NCBI RefSeq assembly: GCF_004210375.1
Contig: NC_134825.1
Span: 72,965,558 to 73,029,557 of the forward strand
Reading direction: 5' to 3'
Source: Tachypleus tridentatus
Lineage: Eukaryota > Arthropoda > Merostomata > Xiphosura > Limulidae
DNA: 64,000 nucleotides
The notes beneath the pieces were generated by a model. It did not search any database. It was not told the DNA's origin and saw only the letters and a list, made by a program, of their open reading frames with translations. The translations under genes and the position numbers were made by a program. This document shows, piece by piece, positions 1-11,799 of this stretch (the first letter of the stretch is position 1; each line of letters starts with the position of its first letter).

Positions 1-24
1 TTTTAAGTGAGTAGGTTGTTAGCC

Positions 25-259
25 CACTGCACCTAGCCGTCCGTAATTTAGTAGTGTAAGACTAGAGGGAAGGTAGCTAGTCATCACCACCCACCGCCAA
101 CTCTTGAGCTACTCTTTTACCAACGAATAGTGGGATTGACCGTCACATTTTAACGCCCCCACGGCTGGGAGGGCGAGCATGTTTGGCGCGACGCGGGCGC
201 GAACCCGCGACCCTCAGATTACGAGTCGCACGCCTTAACGCGCTTGGCCATGCCGGGCC
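25..259 (-). repeat. SINE-A copy (tRNA-headed SINE), reverse orientation
   Basis: First of a run of SINE-A copies at the left edge. Read on the - strand the family has a tRNA-like head (GGCCCGGCATGGCCAAG, then a GGGTTCG B box), a central domain and a tail ending in CAAA repeats. Its head has an apparent CGT anticodon loop, most like tRNA-Thr, but no acceptor stem can form, so it is not a tRNA gene. This copy lacks the distal tail. Confidence 0.9.
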
Positions 260-261
260 TG

Positions 262-472
262 CTATCTGTGCTAGTCGTCCCTAATTTAGCAGTGTAAGAC
301 ATGCTAGTCAACTCTTGGGCTACTCTTTTACCAACGAATAATGGGATTGACCGTACATTATAATGCCCCCCACGAGACTGAAAGGGCGAGCATGTTTGGT
401 GCGACCGGGATTCGAACCCGCGACCCTCAGATTACAAGTCGAACGCCTTAACCCACCTGATAATACCGGGCC
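262..472 (-). repeat. SINE-A copy, internally deleted
   Basis: Same family and orientation as the copy at 25-259, and it starts two bases after that copy's head. It lacks part of the central domain (the stretch between the TCTTACACTGC and GAGTTGGCGG blocks), and its head has decayed (GGTATTATCAGG). Confidence 0.85.
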
Positions 473-505
473 CCGTTGTAGACTCTTCAAAGAGATTATT
501 TCTGT

Positions 506-567
506 GCTTGTTTGTTTTGTTGAAATTTTAGCTTAAAGTTACTTGAGGGCTATCTGCACTAGCTATC
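506..567 (-). repeat. SINE-A tail fragment
   Basis: Only the CAAA-type tail and the GTAGCTTTG-like hairpin region can be recognised, strongly diverged. Confidence 0.6.
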
Positions 568-587
568 TCTAAGTTTAAAGTGGTAGT

Positions 588-860
588 TTGTTTGTTTGTT
601 TTGGAATTTCGCACAAAGCTACTCGAGGGCTATCTGTGCTAGCCGTCCCTAATTTAGCAGTGTAAGACTAGAAAGAAGGCAGCTAGTCATCACCACCCAC
701 CGCCAACTCTTGGGCTACTCTTTTACCAACGAATAGTGGGATTGATCGTCACATTATAACGCCCCACACGGCTGAAAGGGCGAGTATGTTTGGCGCGAAG
801 GGGATGCGAACCCGCGACCCTCAGATTAGGAGTCACCTTAACACGCTTGGCCATGCCGGG
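588..860 (-). repeat. SINE-A copy, near full length
   Basis: Full architecture from the (CAAA)n tail at 588 to the head at 860, with A-box-like and B-box-like pol III promoter blocks. The small open frame at 790-1005 is a by-product of the SINE and is not a gene. Confidence 0.92.
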
Positions 861-870
861 TTTTAAAGTG

Positions 871-1130
871 GTAAACTGGAAGGAAGGTAGTTGGTCAACA
901 CTACCCAGCGCTAATTTTCTGGTTACTTGTTTGTTTTGGTTTATTTTGAATTTCGCGCAAAGCTACACGAGGGCTATTTGCACTAGCCGTTCCTTATTAC
1001 GGTAATTATTGACCGTCACATTATAATGCCCTCACGGCTGATAGGGCGAGCATATTTGGTGTGTAGGAGATTCGAACTCGCGACCCTCGGATCACGAGTC
1101 GAGTGCCTTAGCCACCTGGCCATGCCGGGC
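871..1130 (-). repeat. SINE-A copies, one fragment plus one deleted copy
   Basis: Positions 871-925 hold a decayed central domain. Positions 928-1130 hold a younger copy in which the central domain is deleted, joining the tail straight to the TTATAATG and head blocks. Confidence 0.8.
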
Positions 1131-1272
1131 ATTTTTGGCTACTCTTTAATCAACAAAAAAATGAGATTTGCTGTCACTTACAATGCTCCCAACTCTGAAA
1201 GGCGAATATTTTCGGTGACAGAATTCAAACCCGCGACCCGAAGATTGAAAGTCGAATACCCTAGCCACAATT
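1131..1272 (-). repeat. Old SINE-A fragment
   Basis: Diverged head and partial centre, abutting the previous copy without a spacer. With 25-1130 it makes a five- to six-copy, one-orientation SINE cluster. Confidence 0.65.
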
Positions 1273-1375
1273 TCTGTAACTAACAGTTAATTAACGAAAT
1301 ATTTAAAATAAATTGTACTTTACAACGCTCTAAATATTTGTGTTACATCCTACTCGCTTACTAGACTCCTCCTTC

Positions 1376-1450
1376 CGGTGCCTCAGAGGTAAGTCTGAAG
1401 GCTTACAACGATAACAATTTGCTAACAATAGGCTATTTGTGCCTAACATA
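1376..1450 (+). repeat. SINE-B fragment
   Basis: Matches the head of the second SINE family (GCCTCAGAGGTAAGTCTGAAGG, cf. GGCTCAGCGGTATGTCTGCGG in younger copies). Diverged, with the B box lost. Confidence 0.55.
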
Positions 1451-1554
1451 AACAAATATTCACCAAATATGCCTACCATACTTTACTCGTTTATGTATGT
1501 GCCTGTTATAGTTTACTAAATTACTGTTATAGTAACATGAAGTCTCGTATTTGC

Positions 1555-1820
1555 TCGGATTGTATTCGACCGGAAATTTCTCATACACCAGTCAATTGCT
1601 GAACCAATTGAGCTAACGGGCTACCCTCTGGCAGTTAGTTATAAAGAACTTTTTTAATAATTCATTCTGTCACATTAATCCTCTCTCACAAGTGAAGTCC
1701 AGTCAAAGCCCTGTTTATCTCGTGGTTTTATGACGGCTACATTGTTTTTCTAAGTTGAAGTTTGAACCCGAGATATTTCGCATGCCAAGCAAATATTCTA
1801 CCAAGTGAACTAAGGTGTTA
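1555..1820 (-). other. Two degenerate tRNA-like segments
   Basis: On the - strand, 1555-1625 reads like a tRNA body (GTTAGCTCAATTGGTTCAG plus TTCCGGTCGAATA), and 1752-1818 has GTTCACTTGGTAGAATA followed by TCGGGTTCAAAC with an apparent GGC anticodon. Neither shows a paired acceptor stem. They may be tRNA pseudogenes or heads of old SINEs. Confidence 0.35.
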
Positions 1821-1937
1821 ACTTATTAGCACTTTTTAACAATTAAAACTATCCTACTATTTTTTTTGTTTAATATTTACTTAACTAATATAGTATTTTA
1901 ATGTCACTATTTGTGATTTCTTAAAGCAAATCCACAT

Positions 1938-2028
1938 TTGGCTTTCTGCTCTGTCCAAAGAGGGGAATCGAACCCCTGATTTTAGCATTGTAAATCCGTA
2001 GACTTACAGCTGTCCCAGCGAGGTACTT
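1938..2028 (-). repeat. SINE-B fragment, reverse orientation
   Basis: Read on the - strand: CCTCGCTGGGACAGCTGTAAG, then GGGGTTCGATTCCCC with a good B box, then an AGAGCAGAAAGCC tail. The head is better preserved than the tail. Confidence 0.65.
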
Positions 2029-2344
2029 TAATTTCAGGGAAAGCGATTGTGAAATATTTTTGTTTGTTTCATCAAGCGAGTATAGTTATGCTTAAAGTAC
2101 ATAAATAAAGGATTTTTTTTAAAGGAAGTGAATGTAGGAATAACTAATATGATTACTTTATAAACAACACAAACAGGATAGTAGAGATGGCACTTGTATC
2201 ACTCCTACACAATAGCATAGACACAGAGTAGTAGAATGTTAACAGGCAAAAATAGTGTAAATTAATTTGTGATTGAACAGTTATATATATTGCAATATAT
2301 TAATTTTTGCCTGTGTAGGGAGGACACAAATGCCATTCCCATTA

Positions 2345-2490
2345 TCTTCAGTGATGACGAGAGAACCCACTTGTAAAGAAAAATATACATGCAAAAACGG
2401 CTAGAAGGTTGAAACGTTGTTCGCTCCTCTGGATAAAAAATTTTCTTAACCCAAACTAGCCGTTTTTACATATATATATTTTTATCCCTA
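2345..2490 (+). mobile_element. Mini-foldback derived from a Penelope-like element tail
   Basis: The right part (about 2402-2485) matches the 3' tail of the Penelope-like element at 46.4-46.5 kb: TTGAAACGTTGTTCGCTCCTC, then CCCAAACTAGCCGTTTTTACAT. The left part (about 2369-2404) is the inverted complement of the tail's last ~35 bases (ACTTGTAAAG ... AAAACGGCTAG). The hammerhead core's CUGAUGA half is missing. This is a non-coding, self-complementary remnant. Confidence 0.75.
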
Positions 2491-3363
2491 CTATTTTGTT
2501 TGTATTGTTGTTGTTTTTTTAAAGGATTGATATCAGCCATCCCTAAATTACTTATTTTTTGAAAAGGTTTTCTTTACTTGTTAGTTTGCTTTTTTTCATA
2601 CAGTGTTTCCATATACATGAGAATGTTGTCTTTATAACCAAGTTCTAAATACAATAAGATTCCAACTATAATATTTAGTATTTTTCTATTACTGGCTGAT
2701 AATTCTTGTTTCACCCTGTACTTAAACTTTTTAAAGAAACACCAAATTACTGTGAGAAGGCCAACTTCAAGAGGTAATAATAACATCATTTTCACTAGAA
2801 TTATGATTTGCTTTTTTAAAATTACTTCTAGCTATTAATAATGCTCATAAAACAGATAATCTGTTTGATACTACGTCACCTTAATAAAATTGGTTGCCAC
2901 CAATGTTTTGTTTTTATCATGTAATAAAAATGAATCAGAAGAAAGAAAAACAAAAAATTCAAACTTTTTCTATGATATTTACAGTCGTTATATATTTATT
3001 GTCATTGTATAGTATTGTAAAGTTCTGATGACCTATTGAGGAGATATTTAAAATACTATTTCGACGAACAATATGAACCATCCATATATACGCAGTGTTA
3101 CCACCTGCCTGGTATATTATTATTTTAATTTACCAATATACTTGTGGTATTTTATCTTCTTTTATTTCCAACCAAATACATGATAATCTTTAGCGGTTGT
3201 GCTCTTCTATTAAATATACATTAGACAACGAAGTGTTTTCTTTTAGCCTAAATAAACTGTATGGAAAGAAACGTTTTGGTGGCAAATGTTTACAATAAAA
3301 TGTCGAAAAATGCATAATATTTCTGCTGTACCGCTCTGACTTATTTCACTCATACCAATTTTC

Positions 3364-3388
3364 ATATATATATATATATATATATATG
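3364..3388 (+). repeat. (TA)n microsatellite
   Basis: Simple TA run immediately upstream of the acceptor of the first recognisable SLC18B1-like exon. Confidence 0.95.
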
Positions 3389-3400
3389 TTGTTTTAACAG

Positions 3401-3492
3401 AAGCTGGAGTACATTCTTCAATGCGTTGGATCCCTTGTATTAGTTGTATCCTTTATGCTGATTGGTCCAGCTGCTTTCCTTCCTCTCTCCCC
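3401..3492 (+). CDS. SLC18B1: SLC18B1-like exon a
   Basis: Acceptor TTTTAACAG|AAG and donor CC|GTAAGT. It encodes KLEYILQCVGSLV... to LPLSP, mostly one transmembrane helix, and ends with two bases of a proline codon completed by the next exon. Confidence 0.75.
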
Positions 3493-6400
3493 GTAAGTAA
3501 ATTTAAAACTTTTTTTAACCTGAATATGTTGTAACTGTAAACTTAAATAACACGAACACTGTAGTCAACAGACTAACTAACACCAGTTTATACTCATGAG
3601 TATTATTCAATTAAGACACTTATAGACAACTCATTGTATAATATTAGCATCGATATTAGATAGTAGACTATTTGTACGCATTTTTAAACAGTGTCGTAAA
3701 TAACACGTAATAAATTGTTGTCGTTAGTATTGGATATGAAATACTGTCAACACATGTTCGTGGGTTAACATATAGTGGTTTACATAATAATGTCTTATTG
3801 AAGAAGTCGGTGATTTATAAACCCGTTTTACTGTTGCATTTTATATCTGCTACTCCTTAATATAAAATTAGTTTAAATGTGCTGAGCTGGATGTTGTGTT
3901 AGACTTTAAAAAGTCTCACGTATATAGAAATAGACTCCCAAAAGTGTAGGAAAACAAGAAATTTGACTTCGCAGTGTTAACGAAATTTGTGACATATACG
4001 TGTTTAAAGCTGTAGTTTTAGAAATAAATTTATTTTAATGTATGTCTTGAAAGCTTTTGGATAGTGGAAACACTTGGCCACCTATCAACAGCTCCTCATT
4101 CGTCCTGAGTTATATTCACAAATAAAGATGGAACATGAATTCTGTTTAAGCTCTAGATACTTTTGACCATTTAGCAACAATTCTTCATTGATTCTGTACT
4201 ACACAAAACAAAACAAAAATCGATTTCATGATCAGTAACAAACACTTTCACCTCTTTTCTTTTTGTTTTCTTCTTCAACAAAAGCTAGTATACATTTTTA
4301 ACTTCTTAAACTTCAGCAGACGCTCCCAGTGTTCGGCCAAAAATCTCGACAGTGGCAGCGTCCAATGACATTTATGTCTCGTTGGCTGGAAACTAATCCA
4401 AACCATGTTATTATCCACACTTTATATAAAAACAAACTTAGACCACCCACCAATTTCTCTTCACGTTCTTCTGTCACCAGATGTTCAATAGAGAAGTATT
4501 TGAAGCGATTTATTCAACAATGTCTCAGTTTGGTACTGCTGATGTTGAAGGGATAATAAAAGTAAGCTAATTGGAATTTTGTAAGGTATGGTGACAATTA
4601 TTAGGAAATCATGAAAATGATTCTGGCAGATTGTGCAAAACATTTAGGGGTTTAAAGAGTTAAGTAGGTCACCTCACCCCCTGATACGTAACTATGTAAT
4701 TTGTAATTAAGAACTGCCAGATTTCTTTCCCGATGTCAATCGTTTTCGAAGATAAAGAATCAAACAAGTTATCGTTCCACGAAATTCATCTAAACGAAGA
4801 AACTTCGATAACGTAAGTGCTCACTGCTTTAACGAACAGAAATAATACTAATTCACAATGTCACTACTCGTTAGTACAGGGTGGTGTTTTAATGGTTATG
4901 TAATTAACGTTGTTTTGGTGCGGACATTCAAAAACTACGGTGAATTTTAAAATGACATATAAAACTAACCATATCTCTTGGCTAGTCTTCTAGATTATTA
5001 AAAAACCAGTCCGGATCATCGGTAATATAAAACACTTTAAAGTTGTTCAATAGAAGAAAGACAAATAATAACAGAATGAGTGCTTGCGGAGGACCTCTCT
5101 AGTACTACAGCGGTACTTCTATAGACTTATGACGTAAAAACTGGGTTTCAATATCCGTAATGGACATAACACGAATAACCTGTAGCTTCGTGGTTAACTA
5201 CAAACAAACTTGCAGAGGTCGTCTTATCCTATGTAAATGTCTTGTTAATACATTTTTGTTTTTAATGATTTGCTGTATTATTTCAGTTTCGTCTAAGATG
5301 GATACTTTTCATACAAGTACTTAGAATTTCTTGTTCTTTTAACGTTGTTATGACTACATCTTTACTATTCTTGAAAACAAGTAACAATCTGAGCTTCTAT
5401 AATTAAGGGTTACATTACAGAAATAAACTGTATTTTATCACGTTTATTTGACAGTAAAGTGTGGCTGGTGACCGTTGGTCTGCTACTGAAGGGATTCGGG
5501 GCAGGACCTCTTATTTCCTGTTCTTACTCTGTATGTTTGCGGTCTGCTAGGTAAGTTATAACCTTTACCATAATCACCTTGTTCCTGTGTCTAAAGGTTC
5601 GTGTAAGTTTATGTTTGTAAGTTTACCAATGTGGAATTGAAAAAAATTGATTTGAACGTAATTAGGTGGAAATAGCTTCAAAGATATCACACCTAACACT
5701 TTTAAATCTTCATCAGTATATATTTCCTAAAGCAATAGTTAAGCAGGTGGAATATCACAAAAAGAATTATCTTCTGCTATGCAGTAGCACTATTTGTTCT
5801 ACTGAGAGATCATTATAAAATACACAAATTTTGTTCATAGCTCCATCCAATGAAGATTCAACCACTAACTGTAAAGGAAAAACTAGTGTAAGCTGGTTTC
5901 GTTGTTAGAATGGTAAGACAATGGTTGAAGTTATATAAAAACAATACGCTTCCATTAATTAATATATTTCTTTACTGGAAATTATTTCATAGTTAACTTG
6001 GAATAGTAGTAACCATAACCTCACTAACAGAAACACTGATTATGATAAGTGTTTCAGTGGAGTCGAGGTTTTCCTAAATTAAGATGTAAAAACAGGAAAT
6101 ACTGTTTTTAGAAAACGTGAAAAGAAGTGGATTTATTGCTCGAATGCGTTTAGTTCTCAAAACTCTGTTTTATCAAGATTAGCTTCAAAAGTGTATATTT
6201 GGAGAAAGTTTTATATATAAACATTGCTTGTGTTTATCTGTTTTGTTTTTTGAATTTTGCGTAAAGCTACACGAGCCATCCCTAATTTTGCAGTCTAAGA
6301 CTGGAGGGAAGGCAGTTAGTCATCACTACCCACCACCAACTGTTAGGCTATTCTTTATTACGAGTCGAACGTCTTATCCCACCTGGTCATGCCGGGCCTT

Positions 6401-8443
6401 GTGTTTGTCAGCGGATAAGAACTATTATAAATACACCCACTAGTTGACTGAATGTCTAATTTTCTTTGTGTCTAACACTACAAGTTGAAAAGCCATGAGG
6501 GCAGAAAAGATACTTAAATTGTCATTCAAATTTTTTAAGTCCTTAATGTTTAGTTTAGAAATATGTAATACCGCAAAAGTGGAATTTTAAGATAAAAACA
6601 TATTAAAAACCTTTGCTTATTTCATGTTTCAGTCCAGTTTACTGACTTGGGAAAATACCATTCTATTATTGTCACTGGGACATCTTACAGACAGTCACTG
6701 AAACCTTTCGTTGAGTTAGCTATTAATGTCTGGTGTGCAGATTCGTACAATAGTACAAAAAAAAACAAACACCTTAACAACTGCAATCACATAGCATGAA
6801 CTTTTGTTTCTCTGAGTCAAACAGTTTTTTCCAACTTGTATAAGTAATTGTATACTGTCAATTTGCACGTATTTCTGATTTTTATTATGTTGCATATCAT
6901 GATTATTTTAATAGTATGTTATATAAAAGTATACTTAAACGGATTAAATATAAAGTTTGGTTTATTCGGTTTGGGATAATATCATCATAATACGGAATAA
7001 TTCTTCCTAAAAGTGTTTAGAAGTTACAAATAAACCCGTGAATTCTATCTTTAGATTATTTTCATTTGTAACATTTATTGGGTTATTTTGCTACTTTAAG
7101 AATTATAAACTTAAATTTTCTTTCTACAGACAAAAAGGAGGCTTGCCTGAAACTTTCAGAACATTTAGTCTGGTGTCGTCCATTGTCTCGTTTTCTATTC
7201 CCCTGGGGTAAGTGAAAAGCTTGGCTATTCCAGAAGTGTCTGTTTAACTGTATTTAGTTTATCAAACTTAACTGTAGAAAGGATCAAATCAAGAAGGAAC
7301 AAGTCAAATTTGAAGCATTGTTTGATTCATAAATAATTTTAAAGAATATTGAATATAATTATATTTTTGGGTTTCAAAGGAAACGCAACAACAAATATTA
7401 ACAATACATTAGTTTCTGTATTTAAATTTAAAATTAGTTTCTGTATTAACAATGTATTTCTGTACATTGTTATAATGTACGACCAGCTTCTCTCAAAATA
7501 TACTTTCTTTCTTACCAAAAGTTATTTGTATTTTTATACACTTTAAATATCATAATTCCCAGTACTTGTTTTTTTTTTTTAATTAACCCAAAATGTTCCA
7601 ACTCAGGAATTTAATTGGAGGGTTCACAGCTGGGGTGATGTTGGAAGAGTTAGGGATGTCTTGGTCTACTACCATTCATGCCTTCGTGTTCGCCAGCCTG
7701 GTAAGCACTTTCGTATCTGACAGATTTTTTTTTACAAAATGTTTCCAGGCCGTTCTACACTGTCAGTAAACAGGTTACAGTACCGATAATACCTTTTACA
7801 TGTAGGACAGAAAGATTAATTAGTGAATCTTATATCCATTGTAAATTAGCCTTACAAACAAATATTAATTAACACTGTCAATAAGCTTTAAATTCATACG
7901 TATGAAGATGCTTTGTTTTATCAATGACAGTTTTTGGAATTTGAATTGTTGCGTTCAAGCATGTTCTACCTGTTTTAAATATATCATACCACTAAAACCT
8001 GGCTTATATCTAATACAATTCGTACAACTTTATTGTAAAGGATAAAAAAAAGTTAATTACGTAAATATGTAAATACCTTACGCAAATTTCTCGTTTAATT
8101 TTAGCGCAACTGCAATGAGAAGAACTTAATTTCTTGTTTAACTAGTTTGTATAAAAAAAACTTATCTCAAAAATCTTCAGAAAAGATATCTTTAATATTC
8201 TATAAATGTTAGCCTATTCAAAATCAGTGTGCACTAGTCAAATATGTGACGGATTTCATTTGAGCAAGTTATTATATTTAATTACGAAAGAAAAATAAAT
8301 CTATTCGAACTTCGTCACCTATGTTTTAATTCAATTTTTCTTACGCATTTTAGGCAATTGCATGTTTGTTTGTTCACTTTTTCGACAAAATGATTCTTCC
8401 GACCAAAGAAAAAGACCCTACAGAACATACTCCCTCTATATAA
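3401..8443 (+). CDS. SLC18B1: SLC18B1-like MFS vesicular transporter, C-terminal part (5 exons)
   Basis: Spliced gene; exons 3401-3492, 5455-5550, 7130-7207, 7607-7700 and 8354-8443 join in one frame with GT/AG borders throughout. The product is the C-terminal half of a multi-pass major facilitator transporter. It shows hydrophobic segments (e.g. LVVSFMLIGPAAFLPL), a charged LPETFRTFSLVSS loop that aligns with the loop-LSTYGLVSG segment of SLC18B1, and the glycine-rich LGNLIGGFTAGVMLEELG segment typical of its helix 11. SLC18B1 is a proton-coupled vesicular polyamine carrier in mammals; substrate specificity here is inferred only. Earlier exons lie left of the window. The coding frame stops at 8441-8443, but a 2-bp TA expansion seems responsible (see last exon). 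The family identification is from memory of the fold and motifs. Confidence 0.75.
5095..5212 (+). repeat. Old SINE-B copy in an SLC18B1-like intron
   Basis: Diverged but collinear with the family: CTACAGCGGTACTTCTATAGACTT head, GGGTTTCAATATCC B box, TGTAGCTTCGTGGTTAACTACA tail. Confidence 0.6.
5455..5550 (+). CDS. SLC18B1: SLC18B1-like exon b
   Basis: Acceptor TTTGACAG and donor AG|GTAAGT. It completes the proline codon and encodes KVWLVTVGLLLKGFGAGPL and onward, a second helix with G-x-G packing, ending in phase 2. Confidence 0.78.
6241..6398 (-). repeat. SINE-A copy, internally deleted
   Basis: Tail and centre are joined to the last part of the head (GACCAGGTGGGATAAGACG), with the B-box region deleted. 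It lies in an intron of the transporter gene, antisense to it. Confidence 0.85.
7130..7207 (+). CDS. SLC18B1: SLC18B1-like exon c
   Basis: Acceptor TTTCTACAG and donor GG|GTAAGT. It encodes QKGGLPETFRTFSLVSS, the loop-helix boundary that is the most family-specific stretch. Confidence 0.78.
7607..7700 (+). CDS. SLC18B1: SLC18B1-like exon d
   Basis: Acceptor AACTCAG and donor CTG|GTAAGC. It encodes NLIGGFTAGVMLEELGMSW and a hydrophobic FVFASL end, finishing in phase 0. Confidence 0.78.
8354..8443 (+). CDS. SLC18B1: SLC18B1-like last exon, early stop after TATATA
   Basis: Acceptor CGCATTTTAG. In phase 0 it encodes AIACLFVHFFDKMILPT, the final helix, then a hydrophilic tail that stops at the TAA of 8441-8443. 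That stop is created inside TATATA (8437-8442). Removing one TA unit in thought puts the tail into the frame that stays open to the TGA at 8605-8607, a polar, acidic tail ending near LLETLLKSQGVY. So the exon may really extend to 8607. Confidence 0.7.
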   Translation, partial: AIACLFVHFFDKMILPTKEKDPTEHTPSI

Positions 8444-8694
8444 CCATATTAGACGAAAAGATCCGTAATGGAAAGTCTGCTTCACAGTTGAACGGTGGTG
8501 ATGGAAAGTTTGACTATTCAAAATTCGACGAATTGTCCAATGATGCCACTCAGCAAACTGCTAACGAACTGCTGGAAACACTTCTCAAATCGCAAGGTGT
8601 TTACTGAAAGTGAGGAGGACCAACATTAATACAACTGGAGATTGCTCTGCTCAGTCATTCGTAACTGAATACATATTGTTTGAAGCCAGTTGAT

Positions 8695-8700
8695 AATAAA
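8695..8700 (+). promoter_or_regulatory. Poly(A) signal of the SLC18B1-like gene
   Basis: AATAAA about 90 bp past the downstream in-phase-after-repair stop (8605-8607) and 250 bp past the early stop. It fits the end of this transcript. Confidence 0.6.
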
Positions 8701-10508
8701 ACATGAAGCTGCGACTCACAAAAGCCTCGCTCGTCCATAATCGTCTTCTACTGCGTTTCTTTTGTTACATCTGCGTCTCACAATTGTTTACTTCTGTCAA
8801 ACTCCAAATATATATAATTCGTCTGTTTTTAAGGTATTTTGTCACGTTTCTAATTAACAAATAGTGGGATTAAAATGCTATTTACAGCTATTGATTCATT
8901 GGTTGTTAATGCAAACTATGTTCTCTGTACCACGCTCGCTAAAAGCTGCATTTTAACGTGTTACACATCACTATTCACGAATATTGAAACCATGGTTTCA
9001 CGTTCATCTTAATTAGTTATTTTAAACGTTATTGATGATCTCACGTGATTGAAACAAACGGGATAAAAACGTGAAAAAATATTTATATTTTGTATTTTAA
9101 TTTCCATACGATGTAAATTGTTGAAAACTCATAACAGCGACGAGATGTTCTCCAGTAAAACGTCTCCAACTGCGCCAAAGATACAAATAAAATTATTTTA
9201 GGAACGAGCGTTTATTCTGGAAATCCGTTGTTTGTTACGTCAACTTTTCAGTTCAAGGACAAAGTTAAGATCATATTATTTAGTTACATAGATAAGAACG
9301 CTATTATTTAATAAAACATCAATCGTTGGAATCAGGCTTGAACTCCTTTTTTTAAAGGAGTCGACTCATTTCTAATCCACCAGTTTATAAATGACGTATT
9401 GTAGTTGATGTCTTTCGTTTAATTTATATTACTTAATGAGCGAATTACAAAGCAAAAAAGCGTATTTTCCCTTGTTTCCAAGCGGTTCAGATTACGGACA
9501 AGTATTCATCTATCTAAATATGACTTTTTTTTTGTAAATATAGTTGAAAGCTAGGGGGAAGTGTCGAACTCCCCAACGGGATCTTCCTTACACCCATATC
9601 TCGAATTTTAGAAACCTGCAGTTATTCTTTACTTTCTCAACTAAACTGTTTATTCTATTTTATTTATCAAAATTCTTTGAAAACGTGATTCAAAATTACC
9701 TAATATTAAGGATTGAATAAACGTATAATGTAATAAGCAAAAATCCAGTTTTAAACTGCACTTTTTATCTTTTCATTCATGCATGTACATGAAATTTATT
9801 TTTAACCAAATCTAACCCAAAACGTACGTTAAATGATTGTTATTAAAATAATATATAAATGTCATTTATATATATATATATATTTACGAGAATTAAACGA
9901 AAAACAGCTGAACATTTAAGGGTTATATGTTATGTGCAAACTGGAAAATCAAAAAAGATGTTTCAGCACTGTTTAAATTGTTAACACCAAGATTACTTTT
10001 GGAGTGATTATATTGTTTTCACAGTACCTAAATTGTTAGTAAACTAGCTTCAAAATTAAGTTTTCATGATTCGGTCATAAGTTTCAAAATTATTTATTTC
10101 TTTCACAGTGCTAGTGTTGATAACGTTAAGCCTAGATTATTTAGCTTCAAAGACTTTACGTTACTGGCTTTAAAGCTGCTTTGATTATACTGTTAACTTT
10201 TGACTGGATTAGTATTTTTCAAGTTTTTAATCTAAAAGATTGCTCTTTTGTGTATGTGTTTAGGTCATTATCTTTAATATTGCTTCTGTTGTATTTATAT
10301 TATCACTTTATGGCTGTTAGAACTATATTTTAGTGTTTAGCTTGTACGCTATCTTCAGTGTGTGTTTAGCAGTTTATATTATTTACCTCTTCCAAGATGT
10401 AGGCAATAATTATGTTCTTAGATTGACCTATAAAATATACTTTTACGTAGTCAGCTTATAGTATCTTTCTTAACTCTTTCTCTGCCACGTGTACAGACAC
10501 ACAAACTC
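8701..10508. other. Intergenic region, no recognisable feature
   Basis: AT-rich sequence with a short TA run near 9868-9890. I see no exon-like segment or clear repeat. It separates the 3' ends of two convergent genes. Confidence 0.6.
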
Positions 10509-10768
10509 GTCATGGCCAGGCGGTTAAGGCGATCAACTCGCGGGTTGGAATCCCCGTCACACCAAATATGCTCGCCCTTTAAGCCTTAGGCGCATTACAA
10601 TGTGATGGTAAATTCCATCATTCGTTGGTAAAAAAGTAGTCCAAGCGCTGGCAGGGGGTGGTGATGACTAGCTCCCTTCCCTCTAGTCTTACACTATTAA
10701 ATTATAGACAGCTAGCCCATCTTGCGTTCATGCAGCTTTGCGCAAAATTCTAAGAAAACAAACAAAAC
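10509..10768 (+). repeat. SINE-A copy
   Basis: Head GTCATGGCCAGGCGGTTAAGGC, shortened anticodon arm, intact B box (GGTTGGAATCCCC), centre and tail. It lies between the convergent transporter and TFB2M genes. Confidence 0.9.
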
Positions 10769-11799
10769 AGACCGACACAAGTGTCAATGTATAATCATTT
10801 TAATATCATCTATTATTCATATCATGTTGGTTTTTTTCCACAAATGATTCCATGAAATATTTTACGGATGATTGTGATCTCCTATCGTAAGAAGTAAATG
10901 ATTATTCGTTCATTTCTAAAATTTTCAAATTAGTATCAAACACTTGGGATTTTTTTTTACGAATTTTGAAATTACCTACTTTATTGAATACCTATTAAGT
11001 TCGCAGAAAATATACTTTATTTCACTCTTCAGGGCTGAAATAAAATTTATATGGTGTGTAGATATTCTAGAGGAAAACAAATACCATCAGCAGTGAAAGA
11101 GTTAATAAGTTCTTCGCTTCAGGTGTACTTAATGCTCTAGTTTTGGCTGCTTATATTTTACATTATTACTGAGAGTATGGTTTTGCCATTTTTAAAAGTT
11201 TAAAATTTGTAAACAAGTCAAGATTAAAAAATGTTATCTTAGCTGTTTAAGTTTGTTTCAAAATCATTAAACTTCTATTTGTTTATTTTAAGGTTGTTTT
11301 ATGTTGTTGTTTATTAATATTTGTTATTTTTTATCATCCTAATAGTTGATCGTTTTTTATTTGTTCATAATCAATGAAGGTAATGAATATACAAAACAGA
11401 TACATATCCATTACACGAAACCAGAGGTATTTCAAAAATACACTAAAGATATAAACTCCATATTTTTATTAGCAGAAGACAGTTTTATAAAAACAAACTA
11501 TATAATGCACTTATTCTTAAAACAGTAAAGTAACAAAACAAAGAAGAATAATGTTGTAAATAGTGCAAGTCAATCATCTCAAAACTTATCACAATATGGT
11601 TATTGTGACAAGCTTTAAAACTAATGTAACGACACAAAACAAGCACTAAAAATAGCTCATTATATCATAGTTATTCAATGGATAAAACGACAAATGATGA
11701 AAATTAGTATTAACAACAATTAAATATATCTATGCCTTATTCACTGTCAACACATTATACAATCGACAAATTCATTACGCTTGGAGAAGACCTCTGTTT

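Noticed and set aside
4329..4556. 75-codon frame as an extra transporter exon
   Set aside because: The flanking exons already join in phase, and the frame lacks transmembrane character and proper splice sites.
8362..8607. Independent 81-codon gene starting at the ATG of 8362
   Set aside because: The ATG lies inside the last transporter exon in another frame. The downstream half is better explained as the frameshifted tail of that gene.
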